Positions 63,610 to 64,000 of a stretch of DNA of 64,000 bases are shown here, piece by piece. The DNA lies in NCBI RefSeq assembly GCF_001305595.1, contig NZ_CP012401.1, positions 124,001 through 188,000 of the forward strand, written 5' to 3'. The notes under the pieces were generated by a model that did no database searches, was not told where the DNA came from, and worked only from the letters and a program-made list of their open reading frames with translations. The position numbers and the translations under genes are program-made. The stretch comes from Azospirillum thiophilum (lineage in GTDB: Bacteria > Pseudomonadota > Alphaproteobacteria > Azospirillales > Azospirillaceae). Every line of letters begins with the position of its first letter. The stretch's first letter is position 1.

Positions 63610-64000
63610 GTGACCAGCATCTCCTCCGCCCCCTCCTCCTCCCGGACCAAGCTTCCGCTTCTTGGGCTGGCGCTTGCGGCGTTGGCGCTCGCCGGCTGCT
63701 CGGACGTGCGCCGGTCGATCGGTCTCGAACGCCAGAGCCCCGACGAATTCTCCGTGGTTTCCCGCGCCCCGCTGACCCTGCCGCCCAGCATGCAGGATCT
63801 GCCGCGCCCGCGCCCCGGTGCGGCACGCCCGCAGGACAGCACCCCGACCCGCGTCGCCGCCGGCGCCGTGTTCGGCGGCACCTCGCGCGGCGCGGCGGCG
63901 AGCGCATCGGCCGGCGAGAAGTCGCTGATCGCCCAGGCGGGATCGCGCGACGGCATCGACCCCAACATCCGCGCCAAGGTCGATCAGGAAACCACCCAGC
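63610..64000 (+). CDS. DUF3035-family lipoprotein, 5' part (runs off the window)
   Basis: Open from GTG 63610 to the window edge, 130 codons without a stop. The signal (KLPLLGLALAALALAGC) has a lipobox ALAGC, so the protein is probably lipid-anchored. The mature start CSDVRRSIGLERQSPDEFSV then SRAPLTLPP is the conserved DUF3035 opening. Function unknown; the family often lies beside lspA in alphaproteobacteria. GTG is the only sensible start. The remaining C-terminal part is outside the window. Confidence 0.8.
   Translation, partial: MTSISSAPSSSRTKLPLLGLALAALALAGCSDVRRSIGLERQSPDEFSVVSRAPLTLPPSMQDLPRPRPGAARPQDSTPTRVAAGAVFGGTSRGAAASASAGEKSLIAQAGSRDGIDPNIRAKVDQETTQ

Overview
The window is GC-rich and densely coded, and its gene content points to a free-living, flagellated alphaproteobacterium close to Azospirillum (Rhodospirillales). 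The evidence is the separate F0 ATP-synthase operon ordered I-a-c-b'-b, a plant-type glutamate-cysteine ligase, minC-minD-minE, five chemoreceptors in 64 kb, a long flagellin, a membrane-bound formate dehydrogenase locus and a SPINDLY-type glycosyltransferase. The genus is an inference from gene content; no rRNA or tRNA gene was seen.

Layout. 1-8.2 kb holds housekeeping genes: gshA, rsmE, an orphan receiver, ubiA, a secreted CHAP protein, a METTL20-like methyltransferase, a uracil-DNA glycosylase homologue, pterin dehydratase and an enolase-superfamily epimerase. 8.3-13.2 kb holds sensory genes (a soluble MCP-Cache receptor and a split Aer made of a PAS protein and a membrane MCP) and an FG-GAP/UnbV protein. 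13.4-17.1 kb holds minCDE and a PhoH-family ATPase preceded by a stand-alone terminator. 17.3-20.2 kb holds a chemoreceptor fused to bacteriohemerythrin and a SCO1/SenC protein. 20.3-23.1 kb is the F0 ATP-synthase operon. 23.2-26.9 kb holds an extradiol dioxygenase, a histidine kinase whose phosphoacceptor position is Gln, and a class II aldolase. 27.0-28.7 kb is a complete IS1595-type element with inverted repeats, an 8-bp target duplication and a winged-helix-like passenger gene.

28.8-43.9 kb is a formate-dehydrogenase and molybdenum/tungsten-cofactor island. The minus strand carries fdhD-mobA-DUF3305-DUF3306 and then TorD chaperone-TAT peptide-FDH alpha-FDH beta-small lipoprotein-FDH gamma. 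The plus strand carries tupB-tupA, a multi-cluster ferredoxin, moaA and a CaiB/racemase-family enzyme. Together these would supply metal, cofactor, sulfuration, chaperoning and electron transfer for one periplasm-facing formate dehydrogenase.

44-54.3 kb holds a GNAT protein, a RidA protein, a flagellin behind a sigma-54-like promoter, an S10 peptidase, two more chemoreceptors and pyrE. 54.4-59.7 kb is a minus-strand glycan operon (GT10 fucosyltransferase-like, an unrecognised protein, TPR-GT41, GT7-like). 59.8-64 kb holds ileS behind a clear promoter and a structured leader of about 145 nt, then lspA and the start of a DUF3035 lipoprotein that runs off the window.

Repeats: three copies of a C-rich bipartite inverted repeat, two copies of a 42-bp dispersed repeat, three tandem 28-bp units upstream of ubiA, and one perfect 19-bp-arm palindrome.
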